Source of the DNA: Carnegiea gigantea
Lineage: Eukaryota > Streptophyta > Magnoliopsida > Caryophyllales > Cactaceae
Assembly: GCA_029747015.1 (NCBI GenBank)
Contig: JAKOGI010001558.1
Coordinates: forward strand, 152,305 to 216,304
Direction: 5' to 3'
Length of the DNA stretch: 64,000 nt
The translations under genes were made by a program, and so were the position numbers. The notes below the pieces were generated by a model that ran no database searches, had not been told where the DNA came from, and worked only from the letters and a program-made list of their open reading frames with translations. Shown here piece by piece: positions 39,060 through 49,704 of the stretch (within the stretch, counting starts at the first letter, position 1; each line of letters begins with the position of its first letter).

Positions 39060-39560
39060 GGATCAACGTATTACAACTTGACTATCTAATGAGAAAGATT
39101 AAAATAAGCTTAAGTCTAATTTTAAGGAGCTCAACATTCCTTCATTTGGTCATCATTCCTTTATGCCACGACAATTTGATTAATATTTTTTTGTCGTTTA
39201 AACAATGCAATTGGCACTTTTCACTACTAAAACAATTTCAGCAGTTTGAATTGGAACTTAATTATTGGATCGGAAAGATTAGAATAAGTTTAATTCTAAA
39301 TTTGAGTTCAGCATGTCTCATTTAGTCAACATTTATCTCCACTACAACAATTCAATTAATATTTTTTAGTACTTAAATAATTTAGTTGACATTTTTCACC
39401 ACTAAAACAAGTTCAATAATTCCAATCAAAACTTGATTACCTTATAGGAGTATCAAAAGAAGCTCAAATATGAATTTTGAGCTCGACACTCCTTCTTTGG
39501 TCAATATTTACTTATGCTATGATGAGGTAGTCAACAACTTTCACTACTTAAATAATTCAG
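39060..39560. repeat. Satellite-like repeat, three units of about 177 bp
   Basis: Marker words AACTTGACTATCTAATGAG (39075), AACTTAATTATTGGATCGG (39255) and AACTTGATTACCTTATAGG (39430) are spaced 180 and 175 bp. Between them recur CACTACTAAAACAATTTCAG, GTCAACATTTATCTCCAC and TTAATATTTTTT. It is the same family as 10790-11390, 28 kb away. Confidence 0.65.
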
Positions 39561-40420
39561 TTGATAATTTTTTTTATCGATGAAAAATAATTTATCTTGT
39601 ACTAAATAATAGAAACTATGATATGAAAATTCATTTTGCTTGGAAAAACATTTTCAATGGAAACTGATTTCCTTGAGGAAACTATTCCCTCGCCCCCAAC
39701 CAGACATTTCCTAAGTGTAAGTTGAAAATGGAAACGAAAACCATAAGGCAAAGTTTATTATGATTTCATCATTGCTACTTTAATGAATGCCTAGCAAACT
39801 TATCCATCAATCCCATTCCAATGGAAAGATGACACATTGCCAAAATTGCGAGAACTGCAACTTGGATGTCTATAGGAAGCATTGCTAACCAACTTTGAGA
39901 ATCAATGTTGAGGCAAATAACCTCCTATGAAACCATAGAAATTGAAGAGATTGTTAATTTGATACCATGGAGAGGAATGGAGTTCTCCAAAATTAGTTAT
40001 GGAGATTATAAGTTATAGTGACAAGTGCCAATCACAGATGGTATTTACTATATTTATTAGGAAATGAAACATTGTTTTAAAGCTCATTGAGGGAATACCT
40101 TTTAGGTAACAAAGGAAATAATAAAGATCATAACCTATATGTTGCAATACAAAAGAATTTCAAAAAAATTATTATTATAGAGAAAAAAAAATCTCATTGA
40201 ATAATATCATCTCATCTAATAGAGTTGTAGTATATAATAAAACAAAATAGATGCAATACATAAACGGCTCAAAAATATAAAAAGATAAATTGTCCCACTA
40301 TAATTTTAGTCTGTAAAAATTCTCTCACGTGCGTAACTCATGACACCTTCTCATTGGGAAAATCTCCCCCCCCCCCCCCACCCAAAAAAAAAGGGTAAAA
40401 ACTCCCCTAAAGCGAAGCAC
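39561..40420. other. Non-coding, TAF8 upstream flank
   Basis: AT-rich DNA with nothing recognised except a run of about 14 C then ACCC and 9 A at 40366-40392. Confidence 0.5.
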
Positions 40421-40429
40421 GTCTCCATC

Positions 40430-40971
40430 GTAAGTATAGCCCATTCCCCTTTCGTATTCCGACCTATTTCCCTTCTTCCTCTCTTAGTGTCTCTCTACTT
40501 TCGTCCATGTATCCTGTTGATCTTCTCTGCAATTGCCGGGAGAGGTTTTAGCAGCAAATTCTTAAGCCCAAGAATCTCCTAATTTGCCAAGATTTCCCTC
40601 AAATTACCCACAATCTCAAATCTCAAGTCTAGGGTTTACTGTCTCTGCACTCCGGTCCATGAATTGTTCGATTCAAAGTCTTCGATTCCCGCCTCTGCTC
40701 TATCAACGTTCAAATTTGCTGCAAATCCAGTTCAACTCTTGGTGAGTACGCAAGAATCCGACCGTATTAATTTCGCTGCTGTCAATCTAAGTTCTTCGCG
40801 TGAGATGCAAAGCCGATCTAGGGTTTCTCGGAAGCAGCTTTTAGACTTCAATTACTTTGCTTGTTTTAATCTTCGCATGTTGTTTGTTGAATATTGCTGT
40901 TTTTGTCGAATAATGCGGTGAAATTGGGTTTGGTGGAAGTTGCCCGGAATAGATGATATTAGGTTTTGAAT
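40430..40971 (+). promoter_or_regulatory. TAF8 5' leader, possible leader intron
   Basis: CT-rich text with AGGGTTTACTG and TAGGGTTTCTCGG motifs is typical of plant 5' leaders. A good donor, TTGGTGAGTAC, occurs at about 40738-40748. An acceptor such as GATATTAG at 40954-40961 would give a leader intron ending 10 bases before the ATG. The acceptor lacks a strong pyrimidine tract, so the intron is only a suggestion. Confidence 0.35.
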
Positions 40972-42090
40972 ATGAGTGATGGGGTTGGCGAGAACAAAAG
41001 AGAGAGTGAGAGCAACGCATGCCGGGGAGCCTGTCCCGACGATTATGGACGAGCGGTTGCAAAGGTGGGAGTTGCCCATATTTGTGAGGGAGTGGGGTTC
41101 GAGGCCATCAAGCAATCAGCTTTTGTGGCATTGTCTGATATCGCCATTCGTTACATCTGTGATTTAGGGAAATCAGCTAGCTTATATGCTAGTTTAGCTG
41201 GTAGATCAGAGGTTAGCGTGTTTGATATAGTTAAGGGTTTAGAAGATTTGGGCTCCTCCAGTGATTTTTCGGGCTCTATGGAGGTTGATCAGAGCTTTGG
41301 TGTGATGGAGTCTGGTGTTCTGAAAGAGATGGCTGAGTTTGTGGGCACATTGGAGGAAACCCCATTTGCACTTTCAATTCCGCAGTTTCCGGTGGTTAAA
41401 TGCCCACGAGGAATACCCAGTTTTTTGCATATGGGTGAGGTCCCAAATGGTAAGCATATACCCACTTGGTTGCCTGCATTCCCAGATCCTCACACGTATA
41501 TCCAGTCACCTGTTTGGAATGAAAGGAAAACTGATCCTCGTACTGATAAAGTGGAGCAGGTGAGACAGAGAAGAAAGGCAGAGAGGTCTTTATTGAGTTT
41601 GCAGCAAAGGTTGCTATCCAACAGTTTGGCCGGCCCCTCAGGTTCAGGGAATTATAATGTAACTGCTGGGAAAGATTTAGGAGCTAACACAAATAATAAC
41701 GCTTTTCTTGCCCCTGTGTTGCCGGTTGGAGAGAAAGAAGTTTCCACTGTTCTTTTACCATCTGAACTCACTAACGAAGATGCTGAGAAGAAGCAAGTTT
41801 CTGTTTTGGAGACATTTAGTCCAGCTATTGATGCTATGAAGGGTGCAGAATCTGATTCTATGGATTTGTATCGGAGGGTGGTCTCAGAAAGGAGGCCAGT
41901 TGTTCATTTCAAACTGAAGGTCTGGAAAAAAATGTTGGTTGAAGATTTGGATGTAAATCTTCGGGGCCGAGCCAATGATAGGAGATCATCATCAATTGGA
42001 AGAGATGATGAAAAGGATGACAAGAAGAGAAGAGTAGAGCTAATTCTAAGACAGTCTATGGAGAATCCCCAAGATCTATCGCAGATGTAA
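40972..42090 (+). CDS. TAF8: TFIID subunit 8 (TAF8)
   Basis: Intronless CDS from ATG (40972) to TAA (42088-42090), 372 residues. TAF8 is a histone-fold subunit of the general transcription factor TFIID and works in the nucleus at RNA polymerase II promoters. Residues about 22-94 form the bromo-associated histone fold (RAVAKVGVAHICEGVGFEAI, then SVFDIVKGLEDLG). Residues about 147-198 are the conserved TAF8 C-terminal motif (IPSFLHMGEVPNGKHIPTWL, FPDPHTY). A basic stretch DDKKRRVELILRQ near the end may be a nuclear signal. I chose the ATG in the MSDGVGEN context because upstream in-frame codons are not ATG. The frame is clean and complete. The 3' end faces EMC5. Confidence 0.95.
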   Translation: MSDGVGENKRESESNACRGACPDDYGRAVAKVGVAHICEGVGFEAIKQSAFVALSDIAIRYICDLGKSASLYASLAGRSEVSVFDIVKGLEDLGSSSDFSGSMEVDQSFGVMESGVLKEMAEFVGTLEETPFALSIPQFPVVKCPRGIPSFLHMGEVPNGKHIPTWLPAFPDPHTYIQSPVWNERKTDPRTDKVEQVRQRRKAERSLLSLQQRLLSNSLAGPSGSGNYNVTAGKDLGANTNNNAFLAPVLPVGEKEVSTVLLPSELTNEDAEKKQVSVLETFSPAIDAMKGAESDSMDLYRRVVSERRPVVHFKLKVWKKMLVEDLDVNLRGRANDRRSSSIGRDDEKDDKKRRVELILRQSMENPQDLSQM

Positions 42091-42916
42091 ATTACATTAT
42101 GAGCCGGAGTCTCCTACATTAAATTCTTTGTAGTTATAGGATAATTCCGGTAGTTGAAAGCCAGTACGTCATTGATGATATAGACATTGCGCAGGTTGCC
42201 TTTCTGGCATTGTAGCAGCTCTTTACCGCTTCAGAGCCTTTGTACCACAGTTCTTCTAGATATAGTTCTATTCTATTTGCGGTTATATAAATTGAACAGA
42301 TGAGGGTAATTCATGCTACTGCTACCAATTTTGTACCGTTAGATATGTTGTAGCGCTCTGGTTCTTTTGTATTTAATTTGTTTAGACATATACGTTTCAA
42401 TCTCATGATTTAAGTTGCTCTCAGTTGGTTCCAGGGGTGCAACTTCCAAGTGCATCATTATGGAATGTCAACCGAATTATGTTTATGCGGCATCGTTAGG
42501 AATACATTTGCTGAATCATATCCCAATTTGATTATTTTCTGTTCCGATCATATCCCAATTTGACCCAATTTGGTTATTTTCTGTTCCGGTCATATTAGCG
42601 ATTCGGTATCCAAAGATTGAGCTCTCTCAGTCGGTAAATGAGCTTTTGACTGTTCATTTCCCGCTGGGAATTGCAGCATGACGTGGTCAGAAAAAGACAA
42701 TCCTTCAGCTTTGTCTCAAATTCTTAAAAAGTAAGCATTGCATTAGTTTTTCACAAAGTGGGCCCTGAAATTTGCTCATGCTTCAGAAGCCAAGCCATTA
42801 GAAACACAGGAAGACAGACAACAGCCTAAAAAAACCTAAAAACATCCGGACCAAGTAGAACAAAAGCTTGAGATTTGACCAATCGCTTTCTCACTGCAGC
42901 CTTTATCATCAACAGC
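42091..42916. other. Convergent intergenic region TAF8/EMC5
   Basis: 826 bp holding both 3' untranslated regions. A short tandem duplication, CATATCCCAATTTGA...TTATTTTCTGTTCCG, occurs twice at about 42517-42592. Specific poly(A) signals could not be assigned. Confidence 0.6.
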
Positions 42917-43010
42917 TTATAATTTGAACTTCATATCCTGTTGTGAGACGGTCAATCTGCCTCGGTGGCTGAAGGTCATGAAGGCAAGGTCGTCAGGTAA
43001 AGAAACTATC
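42917..43010 (-). CDS. EMC5: EMC5/MMgT, exon 4 (last)
   Basis: 94-bp terminal exon. After an acceptor (CAG, complement of 43011-43013) the first base completes the split arginine codon of exon 3. Then comes IVSLPDDLAFMTFSHRGRL and the end MKFKL with stop TAA (complement of 42917-42919). This is the conserved C-terminus of the family (I recall IVSLPxNLDFMIFNHRG in relatives). It lies 5.9 kb from exon 3, so gene finders may miss it. Confidence 0.9.
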
Positions 43011-44220
43011 CTGCATTCCACAGCACACCCCCAACATGAGCAAGTTGAAATGTCTCTCTGACACTATGGCCTCAATATACCAGAAATATAAGAGCCGGGG
43101 GGGGGGGGGAGAAACTATGAACATATGGCATGAGTGAAGGGCATACGGGATAGTGAGCAGAGATTAATCAACTTCAGTAAGGGAAGCACGACATACAAGT
43201 CACCAGTTGTAATCAAAAACCTATATTTCTCAAGTAATTAAAAAGATAACATTCAAAGGTATGCATACTTTCAAAAGATTTGTCCCCCACTCAGAATTCT
43301 ATTGTTTTCCCAGAAATGTAAAGGTCAAAAATAATTTATCCAAGCATAAAAAAGAAGTGAATCCATGATTTGGTTATTTAAACAGGTGAACTGTTCATGC
43401 TTTGAGTGAACATGCAAACAGGAACACATAATGGCATAGCATCAGCAAGGCCATATGCTCAAGTTGATGTTGCATATGTGCTTAGTCAGACTGGAGTTGC
43501 CAGGAATCTTGGCAGACTGTGAACATCAGCAAATCAACCATTTCTAATGGGACCGTCACATGCAAAGCTGCAAAAATAACAACAATATGCCCACTATGGA
43601 TCCCATTCAAAGTAGAATTTGGAGAGTGCGTAGTAATTTCCAAAATACCAAATAAACAGTTTACAGTACAAAATAATTGCCTGATTACTGCAAGCATGGT
43701 ATGCCTGGATACCATAACATGGACGCGGTGCTCGGTACAACACTTCACAAGCAATGGCTGCAAAATGTGGTAGCTCATAGGTAAAATATTAAGTAAAAGG
43801 GAATTTCAGAAAATCATTAATCAGGCTAGTCTCCAACATTATTCACCAGTTGAAGAATCTACATAGTAAATTAAGGGCATGTTCGTTTTCTGCACTTAAA
43901 ACTAGTAATGGTTAGGAGTGGTTACTCAGTCGGGAACAATTAGCAGTGATTAGGATTAGCAGCTAGCAGCGGCAAAGAGGCATGGTATGCCAGTTGAAGC
44001 CCTTCTATTTGGTTTATGACTGTGAATTGAATGAATAAAACCCTCCAAATTGTATCTGATTAAACCAAGGTACTATAGATGTTCCCTCATTTCCATCCCG
44101 TAGCATTTGAATGGAATTCCGTATTTATTAAAAACTCCCATTTTGCTCATTTTTTGCTGTAGGATTATCCATGAGGATTGGTTAGCAAGGATTAGCTGAA
44201 GTTATCTAACTAATTGCACC

Positions 44221-44672
44221 CCTAGTTTTTAAAGGCGCAAGGCGCACAAAGGCGCATAGGGTCCCAAAGCGCTAGGCACAAGGTGCACGCATCACGGATG
44301 CGAGGTGCACTTCTATGCAAAAATGTTTAGAAGTCATTCACATTTCACAAAATGTATTTTGTAGAAACAAGTTAAATAAAAGTGATTAGACATCAATAAA
44401 ACTACTAACACCCCAAATAATCTTAAGTTATGTTATCTTATCATCGTAGTTGCCCAAAGCACACTCTTACTGTACAAGGGTAGCTCGCCTTTTACCTCCC
44501 AAGGAAAGAAAAGTAGAAAAAAGAAGAAGACAAGCCCAAGAAAAAGAAGGAAAAAGGGGACAATATAGCTTTACATCCCCGAGGCGCACCTCATCCTCTC
44601 CAAGGCACTGACGTGGTAGCCTCATGCCAAGGCACGCCTAGGCGTGCGTCAGGTGGGCTTTTTTAAACTAAC
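44221..44672. mobile_element. hAT-like non-autonomous element A (GGCGC family)
   Basis: 452 bp, flanked by ATTGCACC (44213-44220) and ATTGTACC (44673-44680), an 8-bp target duplication with one mismatch. Ends are CCTAGTTTTTAAAGGCGC and the reverse complement of GTTAGTTTAAAAAAGCCC. Both ends carry clustered GGCGC/GGCAC words in inverted orientation, as in transposase-binding subterminal repeats. No coding. Element B at 46650 is a longer relative. Confidence 0.75.
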
Positions 44673-45369
44673 ATTGTACCTAATTATTCATTTTAATTGA
44701 AACTTATGCTAGCGGAAAGAATTGAACCACATTTGTTATAACAACTTTAATAATACCCATGAGCTAAATGGCATAAAAGAAAGAATTGAACGGCATACAT
44801 TAGTAGAAAAGTTAGATCAAACTTAATAACTTATTGTCATAGATGACCACAATATATCAATTAACGCATCTCTAAGTTCATTCATTGCTTGTTTGTTATG
44901 GTCATCATACAATTCAATGCTGAGGATTCTTCCCGTTGTTCGATTCTGGTAAAATCGTTATCCCTTTTTATAACCATCTGGAGGAAGTTGTGGAGTGCAA
45001 ATGTCAATTCAACATCCCTACTCATTGGTAACAAAGAGTGTCAGGAATGACAGTTAGAAGCACATAGAAGCTGCTCGCAGCAGTCAGAGATAGCAGATTG
45101 CTGGGAAGACCCTAAGTGGGAAAAGCATGACCGAGAAATCATGGAAATAAATTGTTCACTTATATAAAATCCAGCTTGTCAACCCTCATCTAAAGTACGC
45201 CTTAGTCCTTTTTTTTTTTTAAAAAAAAAGTTTAGTATGTTCCTTAAAAAGGCAGTCAAAAATCAAAATCAGATACCAGCTAGCCTATTACTGCGTGCCC
45301 ATTGGACACCACCATAACCATTTAAAAGCAAGTTTGCAAGTGTCCTCCCCTTACCATTTGGCTCCTGCT

Positions 45370-46385
45370 TGTTTTTCTCTATCCTACAGCAATTCTTGCA
45401 CTCTTTTTCGTGACACCCTTAATCTATCCTTCCCTCACTAACATTTTTTCCTTACTTATAGTCAACCCAATCTCTCACTCTTGTTTCATGCTACCTCCAT
45501 CCTCAACATGAATTTTCGTTCACAAATTTGCTTCATGCAATGCATGATCTCTTCTCTCTCTCAACCCCTCCCCCCCCCCCCCCAAAAAAAAGAAGAAATC
45601 CAGAGGTTAGGGCTTATTTGTCATCTACCAAATAACAATAGCAATCGGATTAGCGACATCAGAAGCCAAGCATCTTGAGCCACACTAAGACTCCACTGCT
45701 ACTAACCTTATGTGAGTGTGCCATCATTGCACTCACACCATCTAAGACAAAAGCAAATCCGCTAGGCCATTGATTCAATGGTGATAATCACAATGCAAGC
45801 TACAATTGTGTCAAAACTAATTTAACAACCTCAATCCAATTCTGCTTGTCTTCATCCACATTTTTCTGACACTTTTATCTCTATGTCTCTTATATGTGCT
45901 CAAACTAGACCTAGTAAATGAGTCATTCGGTTCAGGTATAGGTCGGATCATATTTCGAGTAAGTGACATTTCAGGTCGGTTCAGTTTCAGTCGGGTAAAC
46001 TTCAGTTCGGGTCGACTTCGGTCAACTGACTTTTGGTCCAATATGCTTGTCATGCAAAAATAAGCAACTTTGTAAAAAAATTTGGGTCAGGTAGGGTTCG
46101 ATTTGGATCAATTCAAGGTTTGGATCTACTTTTGGGTGAGCCTATTTCGGATGTTAGGCCCATACAGGTCATTCGGTTCGGATTTCGGGTCTCGGATCAA
46201 TTTTGTCAGGTCTAGTCCAAACCACATAAGTCTAGCTTCCCTAAGTTTAAACTTCTCTCATCTTACCTTCTACAGGCATTAGTCGTACAACAACAATTCC
46301 CAATGTTCTATAGGCATTAGTCCTACTTCTCTTAATCGTTTTAGTCTTTATTCTACCTATCTTATCTAACCATACATCCATTTGG
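45370..46385. repeat. Duplicated block, copy 1 (carries MITE)
   Basis: About 0.7 kb of sequence shared with copy 2. It includes CAATTCTTGC-CTCTTTTTC, TAGTCAACCCAATCTCT, TTTGCTTCATGCAAYGCATG, the C-run at 45570-45591, ACAAAAGCAAATCC, and GCAAGCTACAATTGTGT. It is interrupted by the 309-bp MITE at 45906-46214 but has no element B. Confidence 0.7.
45906..46214. mobile_element. MITE, GGGTCGG-rich
   Basis: 309 bp starting TAGACCTAG and ending with the complement of TAGACCTGA. Flanked by GCTCAAAC (45898-45905) and GTCCAAAC (46215-46222), an imperfect 8-bp duplication. The body is full of GGTTCGGGT/GGTCGG words. Copy 2 of the duplicated block lacks it. Confidence 0.6.
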
Positions 46386-48070
46386 TTTCTCTTTGTTGAT
46401 CTCTGCCCTACACCAATTCTTGCTCTCTTTTTCATCAGACTCTTCATCTATCCTAACATCCCCTCCCCCCCCCCCCCCCCAAAAACACACGTATAGTCAA
46501 CCCAATCTCTTACTCTTGTTTCTTGCTATCTCCTCCCTCCATTTGCAACTTCATTTAAAAATTTGCTTCATGCAACGCATGATCTCTTCCCTCTCTTAAC
46601 TCCCCCTCTTAAGCGATCTAGGTTAGAGCTTATTTGTCCTCTACTAAATCTTAGTTTTAAAAGGCGCGAGGCACAATGAGGTACAAAGGGTCCCGAGGCG
46701 CAACGCGCGAGGTGAAGGCGCACGCATCATGGACGCGAGGCGCACTTTTACGATAAAATACTTCCAAATCAATCCCAATGCACAGTTTTGACAAATAAGC
46801 TAAACAATTATGTCAAAGAAGTGATTAGACAACAATAAAACTTTAAAAAACACCGCAAATGGTCTTAAGGACGTGATAATATCATACTAGAACAAAAATA
46901 AAGCCTTTAACATATCCCCAAAAAAAAAAAATTAGCAATCAACCAATCAACATGAAAAACATTAACATACCCCCCCAAAAAAGGCCTTTAAAGGCTTGAA
47001 TTCGTGTCTGTGGGTCACGGGTTATGGCTCTCTGCCTCTGCCCACATGCCCCGCCCCCCCCCCCCCCCCAAAAAAAAAAAAAAAGAGCAACCCATGCCCA
47101 TGCCCCCAGCCCCCAACAACAACGAGGAGAAGGGCGGGGGGGGCGAGAGAGAGAGAGAGAGAGAGAGGTGGCCAAAACACCACCATTGCCAACAGACATG
47201 GCCGAACAAGAAGGGAAAGAGGAGGAGAAGCAAGAACAGTAGCGAACATGGCTGAAAAGCAACCCAAGGGCCACAGAAAGGGCCGAAAACACAGAAGAAG
47301 AAGAGGGGAAGAAAAATTGGCCGCAGAGAAGGAGGAGAAATGGAGATCCGTACCTGGAGAAAGGTGGGCTGAAGCGTGAAGGCCTTGAGCAGAGGAAAGC
47401 TAGGGTTTTCGTCGAGGGTTTGGACTCTGGAGAAGGTAAGTCTCGGTTTTTTGTTAATTTCCCTGTTCCTACTCAACGGCTCCTTTAAGATCCATTAAGC
47501 GCGTTTTTTGGTCGCCTCGCGCCTCACCTTGAGGCGCACTGAAGCCCACGCCTCGACCCGCTTTAAGCATTCGCCTCGCCTCACCACCATTGAAGCGACA
47601 CGGCCATCGCCTCGTGCCTCACCGCACCTAGGTGCCCTTTTTTAAACTAAGTACTCAATATCAACGGCAAGCGGATTCACAACATCAATGGTCGAGCGCC
47701 ATGAGTTACATAAAGACTACATCGCTACACACCATCTAAGACAACTGTCATTGCAATCACACATAAGACAAAAGCAAATCCCCAAGCCATTGATTTCGAT
47801 GGAGATTATCACAATGCAAGCTACAATTGTGTTAAATCTAATTTAACCTCATTCAAATTCTGCTTTCCTCTTCATCCACATCTTTCTGACAGTTTTCACA
47901 TATGTATCTATACATCTCTTATACATGTCTAAAGCATATGAGTCTAGTATCCTTCAGTTTAAATTTCTCTTGTATTATCTTCTATACGCATTAGTCCTAC
48001 TTCTCATTAATCATTTTATTCTTTATCCTACCAAATCTTATGTACCCACACATCCATTAAGGATCTTCAT
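46386..48070. repeat. Duplicated block, copy 2 (carries element B)
   Basis: Second copy of the block, at 46386-46649 and 47652-48070, split by element B. It includes GCAAGCTACAATTGTGTTAA and CGCATTAGTCCTACTTCTC, which correspond to the copy 1 sequences on the two sides of the MITE. The MITE site is empty here. Confidence 0.7.
46650..47651. mobile_element. hAT-like non-autonomous element B (GGCGC family)
   Basis: 1002 bp between TACTAAAT (46642-46649) and TACTCAAT (47652-47659), an 8-bp duplication with one mismatch. The corresponding place in copy 1 of the block reads TACCAAAT, once only. Ends: CTTAGTTTTAAAAGGCGC and the complement of CTTAGTTTAAAAAAGGGC. Its left 250 bp align with element A. 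It has about 550 bp of extra GC-rich interior (about 46980-47480) with C/A and GA runs and splice-like signals (GGTAAGTC at about 47434). The interior could be captured host DNA. Open frames here are low complexity. Confidence 0.75.
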
Positions 48071-48868
48071 CTCAGCAACCATCATTCATGCTTGGATGTT
48101 TTTTATCACGTGACACTAAGAGTCGTACAAGGCTGATTTGATGAACATGTGATAAAATCTCAACTACTAGGATCCTTGTAGTTGTACTGCACAACAATGA
48201 AAAGGCTAATTTGATCAACACATGACAAAATCTCCACTACTAGGATCCTTCAACTGCACAACAATCAATATGCCTTCCTCTACTTTTGTCATCCTACCCT
48301 TCACAATCAACAATGCCGTCATCAACACTGATATCCTCATTGCCTTGTTTAATAGATCCTAAATATACACACACTTATCAACCGTTGGAATTGCAATATT
48401 ACCAATATTGTCCATCCTTTCCTCTCACTGGACATTCCAACAACAATATCTTCAATGTGGTTAATCTAGAACACTTAGACTAGTGTCCTACCATCACTCC
48501 AAGTTGTTATCAACTCCTTCGAAACTCCAATATATTGGTACAAAATGGTTATAGGAAAACCAGTCCACCGAAATGCCCAATTGTTTCCTTTCAGTTCATC
48601 AAATTCAAGAAACGGATGGGAATGTTAATACCATCTTTTCATGAAGATTTTCTTAAGATCTTCCGAAACAATTCCACTGCCAGTTAGCAGTGAGGCCGCC
48701 TATATTTCGGCATCCCAGCACCCTGATGCTGCGTGCTGTTGGGTAAACATAAAATCACCGGAAAATGGAATTACCAACAATGATAAAGTCACAATAATAA
48801 CGGGAAAGTAGAAAACCTTCTGGATGGGGGGGAAAGGGCCCAGGTAGAGAGATAGAGAGAAAGATGAC
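48071..48868. other. Rest of EMC5 intron 3, no gene
   Basis: A phrase TGATCAACACATGACAAAATCTC occurs twice in variant form (about 48137 and 48211), each followed by ACTACTAGGATCCTT. Nothing else recognised. Confidence 0.5.
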
Positions 48869-48969
48869 CTGTTCTCCTCTGAATCTGGGTGTATAGATTT
48901 AAACTTCCCAGGAACAGTTAGCCCAGCGTACAAACAGAACAGAAACCCTAGTATCAATTCAGCCACCAC
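48869..48969 (-). CDS. EMC5: EMC5/MMgT, exon 3
   Basis: 101 bp, 33 codons plus AG. Acceptor GCAG (complement of 48970-48973), donor GTCATC (complement of 48863-48868). Encodes VVAELILGFLFCLYAGLTVP then GKFKSIHPDSEEN: the second membrane helix and the conserved TVPGKFxSIHP...EEN motif. Reading past the donor gives unrelated sequence, and exon 4's first G restores the arginine. Confidence 0.93.
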
Positions 48970-49088
48970 CTGCATCAATATTGAAGCCCGATTTGAATCC
49001 CAAGTCAAAATAAATCGATCAGCTTCAAACTGAATAACAACTTTCATCTAAAACGGAAGATTTATATACATCAGTAAGAAGCTCTCAC

Positions 49089-49141
49089 ATTCAAAGGAGG
49101 CCCAGAGAACTCTTCCTCTGTAATCTTCAGCAATCCTCTAT
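49089..49141 (-). CDS. EMC5: EMC5/MMgT, exon 2
   Basis: 53 bp. AT completes the tyrosine codon split after exon 1, then RGLLKITEEEFSGPPLN. Acceptor TTGCAG (complement of 49142-49147), donor GTGAGAGC (complement of 49081-49088). The sequence is the conserved lumenal or cytosolic loop between the two helices of this family. It is too short to be seen as an open frame. Confidence 0.92.
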
Positions 49142-49232
49142 CTGCAATCAACGATTAAAACCGTGGAGTTCAACTCGCATAAAATTGAACAAAAGAGAGA
49201 ACAAGGATGACAAGAAAGTTCGGGATTGCTAC

Positions 49233-49305
49233 ATTGAACGGTCGAGTAGGCGGCATGTGAGAGAATAAGCACACCGAGGACGCCCATCGTAAACCCTAAA
49301 CCCAT
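49233..49305 (-). CDS. EMC5: EMC5/MMgT, exon 1
   Basis: 73 bp from ATG (complement of 49303-49305). Encodes MGLGFTMGVLGVLILSHAAY then STVQ plus one base; this is the first membrane helix. Donor GTAGCA (complement of 49227-49232). I chose this ATG because relatives start MGLGFT; the extension upstream lacks an ATG. Joined exons give a 106-residue protein, close to the usual plant length. The product is subunit 5 of the ER membrane complex, which inserts tail-anchored and multipass proteins; it is also annotated as membrane magnesium transporter. The transport role is from literature on homologues, not visible here. Confidence 0.93.
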
Positions 49306-49704
49306 TTCGGAAATTCGCAAAGATCCACCGATTTGATCGGACTTTTCGATAAGCCCGCTAATGGGTTAACGACTGCCTGAATAGAGAATCTCGTTCGCGA
49401 TCGAAGATCTAGTTTCACTGAAATCCCCTCTTTAATGGCGTTGTTTAATTTTCTCAGTGCCTGCCTATGGACCGACGGTCGACGGACTGGGTCCCCCCCC
49501 CCCCCTTTTTTTTTGTTAGGGTATACCTTTGCTTTTAAAGAACACACTGACGGCAACATATCTAGAGATGGTATCTTATGAAACACTAGTAGAAGACGTG
49601 AGGGAGGAGGAGGGCAAACGTCAGGAAAAATCTTGGGAAATTTACTTGGAGGTGTTGGTGCAAATTCCGCGTTGTTGTTGATGGTCTCGCCAAAAGCGTA
49701 AGCA
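49306..49704. other. EMC5 5' flank
   Basis: Leader and promoter region of EMC5, squeezed to about 400 bp by the retroelement that starts at 49705. A run of about 14 C followed by 9 T lies at 49493-49516. No clear TATA box. Confidence 0.5.

Larger units (their letters stand above)
43011..48868 (-). other. 5.9-kb intron 3 of EMC5
   Basis: Separates a 101-bp and a 94-bp exon of a 321-bp coding sequence. It contains hAT-like elements A and B, a 309-bp MITE, a 1-kb duplicated block and several homopolymer runs (13 G at about 43097). Between 43110 and 44220, and between 44681 and 45360, I see no genes or recognised repeats. Confidence 0.8.

Noticed and set aside
40966..40971. Upstream extension of TAF8 by two codons
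   Set aside because: The codons are TTG AAT; the first ATG is at 40972 and fits the family's start.
43482..43778. Open frames on both strands in EMC5 intron 3
   Set aside because: No family features, and located in an intron with no splice support.
46939..47476. Overlapping open frames of 70-150 residues on both strands
   Set aside because: Low-complexity frames across C/A and GA runs inside hAT-like element B, with no conserved motif.
49306..49320. Upstream extension of EMC5 (five codons)
   Set aside because: It would start at TTG; the family begins MGLGFT at the ATG ending at 49305.
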